A DNA stretch of 47,876 nucleotides, from the NCBI RefSeq assembly GCF_014648515.1, contig NZ_BMRG01000003.1:236076-283951 (forward strand), read 5' to 3'. The DNA is from Saccharothrix coeruleofusca. GTDB lineage: Bacteria; Actinomycetota; Actinomycetes; Mycobacteriales; Pseudonocardiaceae. Shown piece by piece: positions 15,391-24,115 of the stretch (the first letter of the stretch is position 1; each line of letters starts with the position of its first letter). Both the position numbers and the translations under genes were made by a program. A model generated the notes under the pieces. The model made no database searches. It worked only from the letters and a program-made list of their open reading frames with translations, and was not told where the DNA came from.

Positions 15391-16485
15391 TCACCGCCGG
15401 GCGAACAGCTGCGGGCGCCGCTGGTAGAGCACCACGCCGCGCACCACGGCCTCCTTGTAGCGCGCCGCGAGGCGTCCGGTGAGCACCGCCTCGCGCGGGT
15501 TGTCGTCGGCGTCGACGAACTGGATCAGCCCGTCCTGCCTGCCCAGGCTGACGCACTGGTTGAAGTAGCGGAAGCCCAGCGGCTCGGGTTCCCGCCCGGC
15601 CAGCACGCGCACCGCGTGCTGCATGGTCGGCACGCCGGTGGCGCAGGCCATCCGCAGCTCCAGCCCGTCGTGCCTGCGGATCGCCGCCGCGTCGCCGACG
15701 CCGAGCACCTCCGGGTGCGACACCGACCGCAGCGCCTCGTCCACCACCAGGCGCCCGCTGCCGTCGACCTCGAACCCGGCCTCACGCGCCAGCTCGGGCA
15801 CCCGGAACCCCGTCGCCCACACCACGACGTCGGCCGGGACGAGCTCGCCGCCCGCCAGCACCAGCCCGTCGGCCCGGACCTCGGCCACCCGCACCCGGTC
15901 GCGCACCTGGACGCCGAGCCGGTCGAACACCGCGCGCACGTGGCGGCGGCCCTTCACCGACAGCGCGCCGCCCAGCTCGCCGCCGGTGACCAGCCGCACC
16001 CGCAGGTCCGGCCGCGACTCGGCCAGCTCGGCGGCGGCCTCGACGCCGGTCAGCCCGCCGCCGACGACCGCGACGGTCCGGGCGTCGCGCAGGTCCTCGC
16101 GCAGCCGCTCGGCATCCTCCAGGGTGGCCACGGCGCGGGCGTGCTCGGCGGCTCCGGGCACCGACCCCAGGTCGGCGCGGCTGCCCAGCGCGTAGATCAG
16201 CCGGTCGTAGCCCAGGGCGCCGCCGGTGAGCTCGACCTTGCGGGTGGCCGCCTCGATCGCGGTCACCCGGTCCACCGCCAGCTCCACACCGGTGCCCGCG
16301 AGCAGCTCGGCCAGCGGCAGATCGCGCAGCCGCTGGCCCGCGGCGAGCTGGTGCAGCCGCACCCGCTCCACGAACCGGTCCCGCTCGTTGACCAGCGTCA
16401 CCCGCGCCCCGGTCCACCGGGCGGCCAGCTTCGCCGCTGCCAACCCCGCGTACCCCGCGCCGACGACCACGATGCGCTCTGCCAT
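15391..16485 (-). CDS. NADH dehydrogenase-like FAD/NAD(P)-dependent oxidoreductase
   Basis: 364-aa two-dinucleotide-fold flavoprotein: FAD-binding VVVGAGYAGLAAAKLAA at the N-terminus, NAD(P)-binding VAVVGGGLTGVEAAAELAE at about 135-155, and the FAD-closing VLGVGDAAAIRRHDG near 285. It resembles type II NADH dehydrogenases but is shorter and shows no C-terminal membrane helix, so it may be a soluble or peripheral diaphorase; quinone reduction is not proven. It converges with the response-regulator gene. The ATG at 16485 is the canonical start right before MAERIVVVGAGYAG. Confidence 0.85.
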   Translation of the reverse strand: MAERIVVVGAGYAGLAAAKLAARWTGARVTLVNERDRFVERVRLHQLAAGQRLRDLPLAELLAGTGVELAVDRVTAIEAATRKVELTGGALGYDRLIYALGSRADLGSVPGAAEHARAVATLEDAERLREDLRDARTVAVVGGGLTGVEAAAELAESRPDLRVRLVTGGELGGALSVKGRRHVRAVFDRLGVQVRDRVRVAEVRADGLVLAGGELVPADVVVWATGFRVPELAREAGFEVDGSGRLVVDEALRSVSHPEVLGVGDAAAIRRHDGLELRMACATGVPTMQHAVRVLAGREPEPLGFRYFNQCVSLGRQDGLIQFVDADDNPREAVLTGRLAARYKEAVVRGVVLYQRRPQLFARR

Positions 16486-16554
16486 GTCCCCGTCCTCCTC
16501 GCCTCGGTGACATGAAGAGCGAGGGGGGACGGGGGAACGTGACAGTGGCGCTCG

Positions 16555-17058
16555 TCACCCCTCTTCGGGCGCCGCCGTCGTGGTGACCGCGGTGGTGGTC
16601 GTCGTCGTGGTGGTGGTCGACGAGGACGACGAGGTGACCGGCTCCCAGGAGGTCGGCGGGTTGCTCGGCGGCTGCGACGCGGGCGGTGTCAGCGCGGGCT
16701 GGGCCGTCGTGGTCGTCGTCGCCGCGGCCTGCGTGCCCCGCGCCGTCTTCTCGGCGGGCTGGGGCTGCTCCGCGGGCCTGCGGACCGGGGGCGCGGCGGA
16801 GCGGCCGACGGTCACCGACCCCGACACCGTCACGACCACGGTGGACGTCCGCCCGCCCGGACCGACGACGAGCCGCGTGCTGGTCTGCGGGACCACCACC
16901 ACCTCGCCCTCCGGCTGGGGTGGCTTCGCCCACGGCTTGGTGACCAGCAGCGCCGTCAGCACGACGCCCGCGGTGGCCACGACGGCGCCGCCCGCGGTGA
17001 GCAGCACCGCGGAGGACAGCTTCCTCGTCGGCGACTCGGGCTGATCTTCCTCGAACAC
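16555..17058 (-). CDS. Single-pass membrane protein with Thr-rich tail
   Basis: 167 aa and unrecognised. A cytoplasmic head of ~13 residues is followed by one hydrophobic helix (about 15-40, SAVLLTAGGAVVATAGVVLTALLV), a Val/Pro segment, then Thr/Ser/Pro-rich low-complexity sequence with two poly-Thr tracts. The layout suggests a membrane-anchored extracellular, possibly O-glycosylated, stalk. It lies 125 nt downstream of a gene with the same design, separated by a hairpin (17136-17155), so it probably has its own promoter. Confidence 0.7.
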   Translation of the reverse strand: MFEEDQPESPTRKLSSAVLLTAGGAVVATAGVVLTALLVTKPWAKPPQPEGEVVVVPQTSTRLVVGPGGRTSTVVVTVSGSVTVGRSAAPPVRRPAEQPQPAEKTARGTQAAATTTTTAQPALTPPASQPPSNPPTSWEPVTSSSSSTTTTTTTTTAVTTTAAPEEG

Positions 17059-17135
17059 ACCATCTCCCTGGAGGGCCGGGTCGGGTGTTCGAGTTATCGG
17101 CGGCGAGCGCCGGTCACCGGATTTATCGCGGAACT

Positions 17136-17155
17136 ATCCACACCTTCGTGTGGAT
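17136..17155 (-). terminator. Hairpin between the two Thr-rich genes
   Basis: Perfect 8-bp stem ATCCACAC / GTGTGGAT with a CTTC loop, 29-48 nt after the stop of the upstream Thr-rich gene (minus strand). Likely a terminator, possibly an attenuator. Confidence 0.5.
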
Positions 17156-17183
17156 CACCGTCACCTGGCGACCGGCTCCTCGT

Positions 17184-17708
17184 TCACGCCCCGGACGACG
17201 GCTCGGTCGAGGACGTGGTGGTCGGGGCTGTCGTGGTGGTGGTCGTGGTGGTCGTAGTGGTCGGGGGAGTGGTCGTCGTCTTCGTGGTGGTGGTCGGGGC
17301 CACGGAGTTCGACGGCTGCACGGCCGGCTGCGTGGTGTCCTCGACGGTGGTCGTCGTGGTGGTGCCGTCCGCCCGCGTCACCGTGGTCACCCGCACCCGG
17401 CGTGAGGTGCTCGTGGTCGTGGTGGTGGTCGACGTGCTCGCCCCGGAGGACGACGACTCCGCCGCCGTGGTGGTCACCGACACCACCGAGGTGCCGGACG
17501 GGCCGGTCACCAGGCTGTTGCGGGACACCACGTCCTCGCGCGGCGTGGGCCGGGAGGGGGCGGCTTCCTCGGTGGTGCCCCCGGCGATCGCCGCGACCGA
17601 GGCGAAGATCGTCGCCACGACCACGCCCGAGGCCGCCAGCAGCACGTGCGGGGACACCCGAGGGCGGGGGCGGTCGGGTTCCGGGGTCTGGTACTGCCCG
17701 TCGGTCAC
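17184..17708 (-). CDS. Second single-pass membrane protein with Thr-rich tail
   Basis: 174 aa, unrecognised, with the same architecture as its neighbour: short Pro/Arg-rich head, one hydrophobic segment (about 20-44, VLLAASGVVVATIFASVAAIA), then a long Thr/Ser-rich exterior with tracts of six to eleven threonines. It starts 18 nt after the CAP-domain gene and is probably co-transcribed with it. No enzyme motif is seen. Likely a cell-envelope protein. Confidence 0.7.
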   Translation of the reverse strand: MTDGQYQTPEPDRPRPRVSPHVLLAASGVVVATIFASVAAIAGGTTEEAAPSRPTPREDVVSRNSLVTGPSGTSVVSVTTTAAESSSSGASTSTTTTTTSTSRRVRVTTVTRADGTTTTTTVEDTTQPAVQPSNSVAPTTTTKTTTTPPTTTTTTTTTTTAPTTTSSTEPSSGA

Positions 17709-17726
17709 GCGCTCTCCTCTGACGGT

Positions 17727-18494
17727 CTAACGGCCGAAGTTCTGGGTCCAGTACCAGCCGCGGGTGTCCAGGCCCACCCCGATGGCCACGAACGAGCAGT
17801 CCAGGATGTTGCGCCGGTGCCCGTCGGAGTTCATCCACGACTTCATGACGTCCTCGGCGTTGCGCTGGCCCTTGGCGATGTTCTCACCACCGGGGCGGGA
17901 GTAGCCCGCCGCCCGCATCCTCGTGGCGAAGTCCACGCCTTCGGGGGTCGTGTGCGAGAAGTAGCCCCGCGTCGCCATGTCCGTGCTATGCGCCTTGGCC
18001 GCGGCGGTGATCCGGTCGTCCACCTTCAACGGCCTGCAGCCCGCCGCCTCGCGCGCCTCGTTGACCAGCTGCACGACCCACTGCGCCTGGCTCGCGTCCA
18101 CCGCCCTGCTCGGCGTGGTGGTGGTCGCCTGCGCCTGCGGCGCGGCCTGCGAGGAGGACGGTGCCGCGCTCGTCGTCTCCGCAGTGGTGGTCGTGGTCGT
18201 CGTCGTGGAGGAGGTCGTCGTGGTGGTGGTCGTGGTCGTCGTGGTGGCGGACGAGGCGGGGGGCCGGTCGCCGCCGCCCGTGGGGGTGCCACCGCCCTCC
18301 GTGGCGGGCTCGCCGATGCCGCCGATGCCGCCCAGGCCGATGTTGAACGAGCCGCCGTCCTGTGCTGTGGTGTCCGGGGTGAGCCGGGCGAGCGTGACCG
18401 GGCTCGCGAAGGCCACCCCGGTGGCTCCAGCGGCCCCGAGCAGCAGCCCGACGAGCACACCGGCGACCGATCGCTTACCGCGCCGTGCAGTCAC
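17727..18494 (-). CDS. Secreted CAP-domain protein with poly-Thr linker
   Basis: 255 aa: signal peptide (about 8-30), Gly-rich segment (46-76), mucin-like poly-Thr/Ser linker (about 81-128), then a CAP/SCP domain (about 137-255). CAP landmarks are VQLVNEAREAAGCRPLKVDDRI, HSTDMATRGYFSHTTPEG, AGGENIAKG-like GYSRPGGENIAKG, MKSWMNSDGHRRNILD and the FVAIGVGLD strand; two Cys (CRPL, DCSF) probably pair. CAP proteins of bacteria are extracellular, with roles ranging from lipid binding to peptidase-like function. I chose the GTG at 18494 because upstream in-frame sequence runs into the divergent acylphosphatase gene. Confidence 0.85.
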   Translation of the reverse strand: MTARRGKRSVAGVLVGLLLGAAGATGVAFASPVTLARLTPDTTAQDGGSFNIGLGGIGGIGEPATEGGGTPTGGGDRPPASSATTTTTTTTTTTSSTTTTTTTTAETTSAAPSSSQAAPQAQATTTTPSRAVDASQAQWVVQLVNEAREAAGCRPLKVDDRITAAAKAHSTDMATRGYFSHTTPEGVDFATRMRAAGYSRPGGENIAKGQRNAEDVMKSWMNSDGHRRNILDCSFVAIGVGLDTRGWYWTQNFGR

Positions 18495-18539
18495 GGTCGC
18501 GCACCGTACCACTAATGAGTGAAATCTCGGGATGGCAGA

Positions 18540-18827
18540 GTGACTGAACCGGAGCAGAGCGTGCGCGTCACGGCCTGGGTGCGCGGGCACGTCCAGGGCG
18601 TCGGCTTCCGGTGGTGGACCCGAGCCAGGGCGCTGGAGCTGGGACTGGTCGGCTCCGCGTCCAACCTGCGGGACGGTCGGGTGGAGGTCAACGCCGAAGG
18701 CCCGGAGGAGGCGTGCCGGGCGCTGGTCGCGGCACTGCGCTCGGGCGCTACCCCCGGACGGGTGGATTCCGTGGTCGAGCGCTGGTCGCGGGCCCGCGGC
18801 GGCCTCACCGGTTTCGCGGAGCGTTGA
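18540..18827 (+). CDS. acyP: Acylphosphatase
   Basis: 95-aa small enzyme hydrolysing acyl phosphates. Signature GHVQGVGFRWWTRARALELG carries the catalytic Arg, and GSASNLRDGRVEVNAEGP carries the catalytic Asn. The GTG at 18540 gives MTEPEQSVRVTAWVRGHVQG with GGGATGG upstream; another in-frame GTG at 18519 lacks a ribosome site. The acyP-smc neighbourhood is conserved in actinobacteria; here a sigma/anti-sigma pair has been placed between them. Confidence 0.92.
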   Translation: MTEPEQSVRVTAWVRGHVQGVGFRWWTRARALELGLVGSASNLRDGRVEVNAEGPEEACRALVAALRSGATPGRVDSVVERWSRARGGLTGFAER

Positions 18828-18851
18828 ACGCGCGGGCCCCGCGTGGCGTAG
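18826..18851 (+). promoter_or_regulatory. Candidate ECF-type promoter for the sigma factor gene
   Basis: GAAC at 18826-18829 and CGTAG at 18847-18851, spaced 17 nt, resemble the AAC/CGT elements of ECF sigma promoters. The start codon follows 8 nt later. This suggests autoregulation but is a short match. Confidence 0.35.
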
Positions 18852-18859
18852 TTAACCCC

Positions 18860-19366
18860 GTGGACCGTGGCGAAGATGTCGTCAGGCAGCTCTACGGCCG
18901 CTGGCGCGGCCCGCTGCACGGCTACGTCCTGCGCTTGGTCGGGGGAGACCACCAGCAAGCCGAGGACGTGGTCCAGGAGACGCTGCTGCGGGCCTGGAAG
19001 CACGCCGACGAGCTGACCCCGGCCCAAGCCGGGCCGTGGCTCTACACGGTCGCGCGCAACCTGGTCATCTCCGGGTTCCGGCGGCGCGGCGGGCGCAACT
19101 CCGAGGTGCCGATCCAGCCCGCCGACCTGCCGCCGGTCGCCGACGAGGTGGAGCACGTCCTGCAGAGCTGGCAGGTGGCCGAGGCGCTGCGGGCCCTCAG
19201 CGCCGACCACCGCAACGTCGTCGTGGAGCTGTACTACCGACGCCGCACGGTCGCCGAGGCCGCCGCCGTGCTCGGCATCCCGGCGGGCACGGTCAAGTCG
19301 CGCTGCTTCTACGCGCTGCGGGCGCTGCGGGACGCGCTGGAGGAGCGGGGGGTGACCGAACCGTGA
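18860..19366 (+). CDS. ECF RNA polymerase sigma factor
   Basis: 168 aa with sigma2 (about 1-75: LYGRWRGPLHGYVLRLVGGD, AEDVVQETLLRAWKHAD, WLYTVARNLVISGFRRR) and sigma4 (about 105-160: RALSADHRNVVVELYYRRRTVAEAAAVLGIPAGTVKSR). No sigma3 is present, which is diagnostic of ECF sigma factors. It redirects RNA polymerase to stress or envelope promoters. The following gene is a zinc-finger anti-sigma factor whose GTG overlaps this stop (GTGA), so the pair is coupled. The upstream AAC-N17-CGT pattern may be its own promoter. Confidence 0.92.
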   Translation: MDRGEDVVRQLYGRWRGPLHGYVLRLVGGDHQQAEDVVQETLLRAWKHADELTPAQAGPWLYTVARNLVISGFRRRGGRNSEVPIQPADLPPVADEVEHVLQSWQVAEALRALSADHRNVVVELYYRRRTVAEAAAVLGIPAGTVKSRCFYALRALRDALEERGVTEP

Positions 19367-20043
19367 GCTGCTCGCACGCCCTCGAACTCGGCGCCTACCT
19401 GCTGGGCTCCCTGGACCCCGCCGAGCGCTCCCACTTCGAGCGGCACCTGCGCGCCTGCGCCCCGTGCCGCCGCGAGATGCTGCGGCTGGCCCCGCTGCCC
19501 GGACTGCTCAGCCAGGTCCGGCTGACCGACCTGGAACTGCCCTTCGAGGACCCGCAGCCCTCGCCCGACCTGCTGCCGCTGCCGCCGAGGCAGGTCGTCG
19601 AGCCCGCACCGCCCCCGCCGCCAGCCGCCCCGCGCAGGCGCTGGCCGCTGCTGGTGGGCGCGGGCGCGCTGGTGGTCGTGCTGCTGGCGGCCGTGCTGGT
19701 GGCGCCCCGGCTGCTGGAGCGCTCCGGCGACCCCGCGCCCGCCGCGGGCACCGCGGCCACCTGGACCGCCACCGACGCGGCCAGCGGCGTGGCGGCCAGC
19801 GCGGAGCTGGTGGGCAGGTCGTGGGGCACCGAGCTGCGGGTGTCCACGCGCGGGATGCCCAAGGGCGCCCGGTGCAAGCTGGTCGTGCACGACCGGGCGG
19901 GCCGCACCGAGATCGGCGGCTGGTGGGGCACCGACCACCCCGAGGACGCGCGCATCCCCGGCTCCACCTCGTTCGCCTACCCCGACATCGAGCGGCTCGA
20001 CGTGGTGGTCGACATGAAGGTCCTGGTCTCGGTGAAACCATGA
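19363..20043 (+). CDS. Zinc-finger anti-sigma factor, membrane bound
   Basis: 226 aa. The N-terminal zf-HC2/ZAS domain (about 1-45) has HLRACAPCRREM (HxxxCxxC). A Pro-rich linker and one transmembrane helix (about 97-118: LLVGAGALVVVLLAAVLVA) lead to an extracellular C-terminal domain with TWTATDAASGVAASAELVG and a SWGTELRVSTRGMPKG segment. It should hold the ECF sigma factor inactive at the membrane until a signal releases it. It overlaps the sigma gene by 4 nt. The signal is not known. Confidence 0.9.
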   Translation: MSCSHALELGAYLLGSLDPAERSHFERHLRACAPCRREMLRLAPLPGLLSQVRLTDLELPFEDPQPSPDLLPLPPRQVVEPAPPPPPAAPRRRWPLLVGAGALVVVLLAAVLVAPRLLERSGDPAPAAGTAATWTATDAASGVAASAELVGRSWGTELRVSTRGMPKGARCKLVVHDRAGRTEIGGWWGTDHPEDARIPGSTSFAYPDIERLDVVVDMKVLVSVKP

Positions 20044-20103
20044 TCGGCGAAACCGCGATCGCCCTGGTCAGCGCGCCTGGGGTGGGTCGCGCACCGGCAC
20101 GGG

Positions 20104-20109
20104 TACGCT
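20104..20109 (+). promoter_or_regulatory. -10 element placing smc as a leaderless transcript
   Basis: TACGCT lies exactly 7 nt before the smc GTG, a spacing that would put the transcription start on the start codon. No ribosome site is visible. Confidence 0.45.
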
Positions 20110-20116
20110 GCCCGGC

Positions 20117-23100
20117 GTGCACCTCAAGAGCCTGACGCTGAAGGGCTTCAAGTCCTTCGCCTCGGCTACCACGCTGCGCTTCGAGCCCGGCATCACCTGC
20201 GTGGTCGGTCCCAACGGGTCCGGCAAGTCCAACGTGCTCGACGCGCTGCGGTGGGTGATGGGCACGCAGGGGGCCAAGGACCTGCGCGGCGGCAAGATGG
20301 AGGACGTCATCTTCGCGGGCACCTCCGGCCGCGCGCCGCTGGGCCGCGCCGAGGTGACGCTGACCATCGACAACTCCGACGGCGCGCTGCCCATCGACTA
20401 CGTCGAGGTCTCCATCACCCGCCGGATGTTCCGCGAGGGCGCCACCGAGTACGAGATCAACGGCAACTCCTGCAGGCTGATGGACATCCAGGAGCTGCTG
20501 TCGGACTCCGGCATCGGCCGCGAGATGCACGTCATCGTCGGCCAGGGGCAGCTCTCGGCGATCCTGGAGTCCAAGCCCGAGGAGCGCCGCGCGTTCGTCG
20601 AGGAGGCCGCGGGCGTCCTCAAGCACCGCAAGCGCAAGGAGAAGGCGCTGCGCAAGCTGGAGGCGATGCAGGCGAACCTGACCCGCCTGACCGACCTCAC
20701 CGCCGAGCTGCGCCGCCAGCTCAAGCCGCTGGGCAAGCAGGCCGAGATCGCCCGCCGCGCCCAGGTCGTGCAGGCCGAGCTGCGCGACGCCCGGATGCGC
20801 CTGCTGGCCGACGACCTGGTCACCCAGCGCGAGGCGCTGGCCCGCGAGGAGCAGGACGAGGCCGCCGCCCGCGCCCGCCGCGCCGAGGTGGAGAAGTCGC
20901 TGCAGCAGGCGCAGCTGCAGCAGAACGAGCTGGAAGAGCTGGTCGCCGCCGACGCGCCCCGGCTCCAGCAGGCCCAGGACACCTGGTACCGGTTGTCCGC
21001 GCTGGAGGAGCGGCTGCGCGGCACCGTGCGGCTGGCCGTGGAGCGCGAGCGGCACCTGTCCGCCGCGGTGGACGCCCCGCGCGGCGGGCGCGACCCCGAC
21101 GAGCTGGAAGCCGAGGCCGAGCAGACCGCGGCGCTGGAGCTGGAGCTGCAGGAGGGCGTGACCGAGGCGCGCGTCGCGCTGGCCGAAGCCGTGGAGACCC
21201 GAGCCGAGCTGGAGCGCACCGTCTCCGCCGCGGAGAAGGCCCACCTCGCCGCCGTGCGCGCGATCGCCGACCGCCGCGAAGGACTGGCCCGGCTGTCCGG
21301 CCAGGTCGAGGCGCTGCGGTCGAAGACGAACGCCACCGCCGAGGAGATCGAGCGGCTGTCCGCCGCGCTGGCCGAGGCCGTGGAGCGCGCGGAGGTGGCG
21401 CGGCAGGAGCTGGCCGAGGCCCGCGAGGTCACCGGCACCGAGGACGAGGACGACGAGGGCCTGGACGAGCGGCACCGGCTCGCCGTGGAGGCCGACCAGG
21501 CGGCCCGGCGGCGGGTGGAGGAGCTGGTCAAGGCCGAGCGCGCGGCCGAGCGGGACATCGCGTCGTGGAAGGCCCGCGTGGACGCGCTGTCGCTCGGGCT
21601 GACCCGCAAGGACGGCGCGGGCGCGCTGCTGGCGTCGCGGCTGCCGGGGCTGCTGGGGTCGGTGGCCGCGCTGCTGACCGTGGAACCGGGCTACGAGGTC
21701 GCGCTGGCCGCCGCGCTGGGACCGGTGGCCGACGCGGTGGCCGTCGAATCGGGCGAGGACGCGCTGGCCGCGCTGGAGCTGCTCAAGGAGCAGGACGCGG
21801 GCCGCGCGGGCGTGCTGGTCGGCGGCGGCGAGCCGCCGGAGCGGGCGGGGTGGCCCGCGCTGGGTGAGGGCGCTCGGTGGGCGGTGGAGCTGGTGCGGTC
21901 GCCGGACGCGCTGCGGCCCGCGCTGCACCGGGCGCTGGACCGGCTGGCCGTGGTCGACGACCTGGCCGCCGCGCGGGAGCTGGTGCGCGCCCACCCCGAG
22001 GTGCGGGCGGTGACCCGCGAGGGCGACCTGTTCGGCGCGGACTGGGCGGTCGGCGGGTCCGGCCGCAGCCAGAGCGTCATCGAGGTGCAGGCCGCCGTGG
22101 ACGAGGCCAGCGAGCGGCTGGCGCTGGCGGAGCGGGCGCTGGAGCAGTCCGCCGCGGCGCTGGAGGGCGCGCGGGCCGAGCAGCAGTCCCGCCGCGCCGA
22201 GGTCGCCGCGCTCAAGGAGCAGCTCAACGAGGCCAAGGTGCGCCGCGCCCGTTCCTCGGAGCGGCTCAACCGGCTCGGCGCCGCGGTGCGCTCCGCCGAG
22301 GCCGAGGTCGAGCGGGCGCGCGTGCAGCGGGAGAAGGTCGAAGCGGCGCGCGAGGAGAACCTGCTCAAGCTCGCCGAGCTGGAGGAGCGCCTGCTGGTGG
22401 CGCAGGAGCAGCAGCTCGACGACGAGCCGGACACCTCCCACCGCGACGAGGCCGCCGCCGAACTGGCCACCGCCCGGCAGGCGGAGATGGACGCCCGGCT
22501 CGGCCTGCGCACCGCCGAGGAGCGCGCGAGGGCGTTGCAGGGCAAGGCCGAAGGGCTGCGCCGCGCCGCTCGGGCCGAACGCGAAGCGCGGGAGCGCGCG
22601 GCCCGCGCCCACGCCGCGCGAGCCCGCGGCGCGGTGGTCGCCAGAGCCGTCGTGCGCGGCGGCGAAGCGGCGCTGGAGCGCATCGCGACCTCGCTGGCGC
22701 GGGCCGCCCGCGAGCGCGACGAGGCGCAGGAGCGGCGCACCCGGCACGAGACGCTGCTGACCCAGGTGCGCAGCCTGGTGCGCGAGATGTCCGGCGAGCT
22801 GGAGAAGCTGACCGACGCCGTGCACCGCGACGAGGTGCTGCGGGCCGAGCAGCGGCTGCGCATCGAGCAGCTGGAGACCAAGATCGCCGAGGACTTCGGC
22901 ATCGGCCTGGACGACCTGGTCGGCGAGTACGGCCCGGACGTGCCCGTCCCGCCGTCCCAGGCGGAGGTGGCCGAGTACGAGGCGGCCAAGGAGCGCGGCG
23001 AGGCGGTGACCGCCCCGCAGCCCATCCCGTACGACCGCGACACCCAGGCGCGGCGGGCCAAGCGGGCCGAGCGCGACCTGTCGCTGCTGGGCAAGGTCAA

Positions 23101-23707
23101 CCCGCTGGCTCTGGAGGAGTTCGCCGCGCTGGAGGAGCGCTACAAGTTCCTGTCCAACCAGCTGGAGGACATCAAGGCCACCCGGCGCGACCTGCTGACC
23201 GTGGTCAAGGAGGTCGACGACAAGATCCTGGAGGTCTTCACGTCGGCCTACCACGACGTGGCGCGCGAGTTCGAGACCGTGTTCAAGGTGCTGTTCCCCG
23301 GCGGCGAGGGGCGGCTGGTGCTCACCGAGCCGGAGGACATGCTGACCACCGGCATCGAGCTGGAGGCCCGTCCGCCGGGGAAGAAGGTCAAGCGGCTGTC
23401 GCTGCTGTCGGGCGGGGAGAAGTCGCTGGCCGCGGTGGCCATGCTGGTGGCGATCTTCCGGGCCCGGCCGTCGCCGTTCTACGTGATGGACGAGGTCGAG
23501 GCGGCGCTGGACGACACCAACCTGCACCGGCTGATCGGGCTGTTCGAGCAGCTGCGGGAGCGGTCGCAGCTGCTGATCATCACGCACCAGAAGCCGACGA
23601 TGGAGATCGCCGACGCGCTGTACGGCGTGTCCATGCGGGGGGACGGCATCAGCCAGGTCATCTCCCAGCGCCTGCGCGGCCGCGACACCACCCCCACCCC
23701 TTCTTGA
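20117..23707 (+). CDS. smc: Chromosome segregation protein SMC
   Basis: 1196-aa SMC ATPase, the core of the condensin-like complex that folds and segregates the chromosome with ScpA/ScpB. N-terminal ATPase lobe (about 1-160) with Walker A GPNGSGKSNVLDALRW; two long coiled coils; a hinge (about 500-660) around LLGSVAALLTVEPGYEVALAAALG; C-terminal lobe with the signature LSGGEKSLAAVAML and Walker B YVMDEVEAALDD. Length is typical. The C-terminus ends in a short Thr/Pro tail just before a repeat-rich intergenic region. The GTG start gives the canonical MHLKSLTLKGFKSFA. Confidence 0.97.
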   Translation: MHLKSLTLKGFKSFASATTLRFEPGITCVVGPNGSGKSNVLDALRWVMGTQGAKDLRGGKMEDVIFAGTSGRAPLGRAEVTLTIDNSDGALPIDYVEVSITRRMFREGATEYEINGNSCRLMDIQELLSDSGIGREMHVIVGQGQLSAILESKPEERRAFVEEAAGVLKHRKRKEKALRKLEAMQANLTRLTDLTAELRRQLKPLGKQAEIARRAQVVQAELRDARMRLLADDLVTQREALAREEQDEAAARARRAEVEKSLQQAQLQQNELEELVAADAPRLQQAQDTWYRLSALEERLRGTVRLAVERERHLSAAVDAPRGGRDPDELEAEAEQTAALELELQEGVTEARVALAEAVETRAELERTVSAAEKAHLAAVRAIADRREGLARLSGQVEALRSKTNATAEEIERLSAALAEAVERAEVARQELAEAREVTGTEDEDDEGLDERHRLAVEADQAARRRVEELVKAERAAERDIASWKARVDALSLGLTRKDGAGALLASRLPGLLGSVAALLTVEPGYEVALAAALGPVADAVAVESGEDALAALELLKEQDAGRAGVLVGGGEPPERAGWPALGEGARWAVELVRSPDALRPALHRALDRLAVVDDLAAARELVRAHPEVRAVTREGDLFGADWAVGGSGRSQSVIEVQAAVDEASERLALAERALEQSAAALEGARAEQQSRRAEVAALKEQLNEAKVRRARSSERLNRLGAAVRSAEAEVERARVQREKVEAAREENLLKLAELEERLLVAQEQQLDDEPDTSHRDEAAAELATARQAEMDARLGLRTAEERARALQGKAEGLRRAARAEREARERAARAHAARARGAVVARAVVRGGEAALERIATSLARAARERDEAQERRTRHETLLTQVRSLVREMSGELEKLTDAVHRDEVLRAEQRLRIEQLETKIAEDFGIGLDDLVGEYGPDVPVPPSQAEVAEYEAAKERGEAVTAPQPIPYDRDTQARRAKRAERDLSLLGKVNPLALEEFAALEERYKFLSNQLEDIKATRRDLLTVVKEVDDKILEVFTSAYHDVAREFETVFKVLFPGGEGRLVLTEPEDMLTTGIELEARPPGKKVKRLSLLSGGEKSLAAVAMLVAIFRARPSPFYVMDEVEAALDDTNLHRLIGLFEQLRERSQLLIITHQKPTMEIADALYGVSMRGDGISQVISQRLRGRDTTPTPS

Positions 23708-24115
23708 GCCCGCGAGTCGAACGCTCAGGTACCGCGAGTCGAACGTTCGGGACCCCTGAGTTCGTCGTTCGGGTTGGGTTGTCCAGCAAAGCGGCGCTCG
23801 CCGCGCGGCAGGTCGCCAAGGATGGCGGGTCGCTGGGGCCCGCTGCGCCCTCTGGCGCGTCGGCAAGTACTACCTGAGGGGCGTGGGAGGGCCGGTAACT
23901 ACTACCCGAGGCGGGAAGCGCGGGGTGGAGGGCGCGAGCGCGGGTAAGAGCGCGAAAGTGCGGCTCGGGGCGGCTGAACGCTCGGTTCGTGGTGTCTGGG
24001 CGCGCGACTCGCGGGGACGACACGCCCGACACGCCCATGATCAGGTGACGCAGGGGGCGGGCGTGGGCGTCCTGAGCGTTGAATTCAGGGGTGCTGAGCG
24101 TTCGACTCGCGGGGG
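23708..24115. repeat. Repeat-rich convergent intergenic region (second repeat family)
   Basis: This 408-nt gap between smc and the acyltransferase holds no convincing gene but is packed with repeats. CGCGAGTCGAACGCTCAG (23711-23728) and CGCGAGTCGAACGTTCGG (23733-23750) are tandem, and a third related unit starts at 23756. In inverse orientation, CTGAGCGTTCGACTCGCGG (24094-24112) mirrors the first unit exactly. CCTGAGCGTTGAATTCAGG (24071-24089) and CTGAACGCTCGGTTCG (about 23974-23989) are further variants. Bipartite repeat copy C (23857-23912) lies in the middle. Confidence 0.75.
23857..23912 (+). repeat. Dispersed bipartite repeat, copy C
   Basis: GCAAGTACTACCTG (23863-23876), 13-nt spacer ending GAG, GGCCGGTAACTACTACCCG (23890-23908), preceded by GCGTCG. 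Within the convergent smc/acyltransferase gap. Confidence 0.85.

Noticed and set aside
23711-23773. CRISPR array
   Set aside because: Units are 17-20 nt, too few, irregularly spaced and in both orientations; no cas genes.
19508-23866. 1452-codon open frame antisense to smc and the anti-sigma gene
   Set aside because: Mirror of strongly biased sense codons; no recognisable protein and it crosses several real genes.
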